A DNA stretch of 64,000 nt, from assembly GCF_963678635.1 (NCBI RefSeq), contig NC_087064.1:63233548-63297547 (forward strand). Reading direction: 5' to 3'. The notes beneath the pieces were generated by a model. The model searched no databases, was not told the DNA's origin, and worked only from the letters and a program-made list of their open reading frames with translations. Every line of letters begins with the position of its first letter. Positions within the stretch are counted from its first letter, which is position 1. Position numbers and translations under genes: made by a program. This DNA comes from Symsagittifera roscoffensis. Its lineage: Eukaryota; Xenacoelomorpha; Acoela; Convolutidae. Of the stretch, positions 63,101-64,000 are shown piece by piece.

Positions 63101-63489
63101 GACTCTCTTTTACGTATCTGTTTGTAGTGCATGTTTTAGTATCTGATTTCAATGACTTTCTTGTAATTGAGGCTAGTGCTGTGAGATTGTTCGTTTTCGC
63201 AATCTTATTGACTCCATCTTGATTCTCAACTATCTGATTGCCTACTTCATTTTCATGTTTTACTTCACTTTCCCTAATTTACGAAAATCCGATCGTTTTC
63301 TGACTGGGTGAAATGATGAAGGACTAGTGAATTAACTTCGGTCACCGTGATAATTTCTGACCTTCTGATATACAGATTTCTGAAATTAGCGTGGTATTTC
63401 AGCTCTTTCAACGCAATCAGGACAGCGTATTCGTTAAAGAGTGAAAAAACGATTTTTAAATGTTTACAGATGAATCACTGTACTTTTAA
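63101..63489. other. Non-coding, nothing recognised
   Basis: No similarity to other parts of the window was recognised. The 64-codon frame at 63347-63541 runs into the MITE and is not supported. Confidence 0.4.
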
Positions 63490-63497
63490 AAAATGTT

Positions 63498-63848
63498 GGG
63501 TGCCGGACATCAAGCCGACGGGACTTCAAGCCGAATTGTAAAATTAGGGACTTCAAGCCGAATAATTCCTTATAAAGTCGTGAAATATGAACAATTTGAA
63601 AACTTTTTTGAAGAATTTCTGAATTTCATGATCTTTCTTCACTAGTTATTGGCGTTTGCATATAATTTAAGCTTCCAAATGATGTTCCGGAAAATTTAAA
63701 AGTAAAACATGGTTGAAGGCATTTTTCATGTTTATAATTTATGCATTTCAAAAACCGGCTGATTTTATGAACGGATGCGAATCACAAGTGGTGCATTGTC
63801 ATGAATAACGCTTATTATAAAGTCCCGTCGGCTTGTTGTCCTAGACCC
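63498..63848. mobile_element. hAT-like MITE, second family, 8-bp target duplication
   Basis: The left end reads GGGTGCCGGACATCAAGCCG + ACGGGACTT and the right end is the complement of GGGTCTAGGACAACAAGCCG + ACGGGACTT, giving TIRs of about 29 bp. Flanks are AAAATGTT at 63490-63497 and 63849-63856. The phrase GGGACTTCAAGCCGAA is repeated twice more inside the left end. 351 bp, no coding capacity. Confidence 0.92.
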
Positions 63849-63856
63849 AAAATGTT

Positions 63857-63898
63857 AGCTTCCTGGAATGTCCTGAATTTAATTTAATTAACATCTAA
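63857..63898 (+). repeat. 42-bp direct repeat, copy 2
   Basis: Partner of 62674-62715. Followed by AT-rich sequence to the window end, without further features. Confidence 0.8.
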
Positions 63899-64000
63899 TT
63901 CATTTCGGATACAATATACATTTTATTATATTGTAAATAAATATATAACCAAGAAAAGTTGTGTGACTTACTTTTGCTTAATAATATTAATTATCATTTT

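Overview
The window reads as a piece of an invertebrate-type animal genome made almost entirely of transposable elements and their debris. I see no intact cellular gene, no rRNA and no convincing functional tRNA. Evidence for a metazoan source is the combination of a BEL/Pao element, a Ty3/gypsy-type element, a CR1/Jockey-type non-LTR element, a PHD-finger/RT element and several hAT-like MITEs. The phylum cannot be fixed from the sequence. All large coding regions carry frameshifts, in-frame stops or lost catalytic residues, so most entries are pseudogenes.

Layout. 1-14 kb: AT-rich, non-coding and dense in small inverted-repeat elements. These include three copies of a palindromic family built on a CCCAAATGGCATAA motif (3.88-5.00, 8.81-9.26, 9.74-10.36 kb). 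Three hAT-like MITEs have perfect 8-bp target duplications, one of them nested in a palindromic element. There is also a TIR element packed with AGATCT palindromes (5.98-6.64 kb), and there are many long C or G homopolymers. 14.1-23.5 kb, minus strand: a degenerate tRNA-like sequence, then a BEL/Pao element running gag, RT, RNase H, zinc-binding region, integrase from 20.71 down to 14.28 kb. It has an internal 1,325-bp tandem duplication, and a second partial BEL copy lies head-to-tail at 20.75-23.49 kb. 23.5-27.4 kb: an unrecognised GC-richer coding-like fragment, a long-arm foldback element and an old copy of the PHD/RT element. 27.45-28.62 kb: a minisatellite of about 41 bp per unit whose units form two mutually exclusive hairpins.

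28.9-48.4 kb, plus strand: the most interesting region. It is a decayed Ty3/gypsy-type pol (gag, protease, RT, RNase H, partial integrase) followed downstream by a macro-domain-like (ADP-ribose-binding) segment. Next comes a second very long ORF with a coiled coil and an SGNH/GDSL-hydrolase-like pair of motifs, then a third basic ORF. The second half of this extension is tandemly duplicated (about 4.1 and 3.7 kb units). If these ORFs belong to one element, it is an unusually large retroelement carrying an ADP-ribose-related and an esterase-like accessory module.

48.7-57.85 kb: four head-to-tail units of an element encoding a PHD finger and the start of a reverse transcriptase. Two of the 2,742-bp units are nearly identical, and the array ends at a 23-N assembly gap. 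57.9-62.66 kb: a non-LTR retrotransposon (basic ORF1; PHD-like finger, RNA-binding-like region, endonuclease, RT, C-terminal CxCxxC) ending in a (CTA)n tail. Its endonuclease and RT active sites are destroyed. 62.7-64 kb: an inverted fragment of the PHD element and another hAT-like MITE with an 8-bp target duplication.
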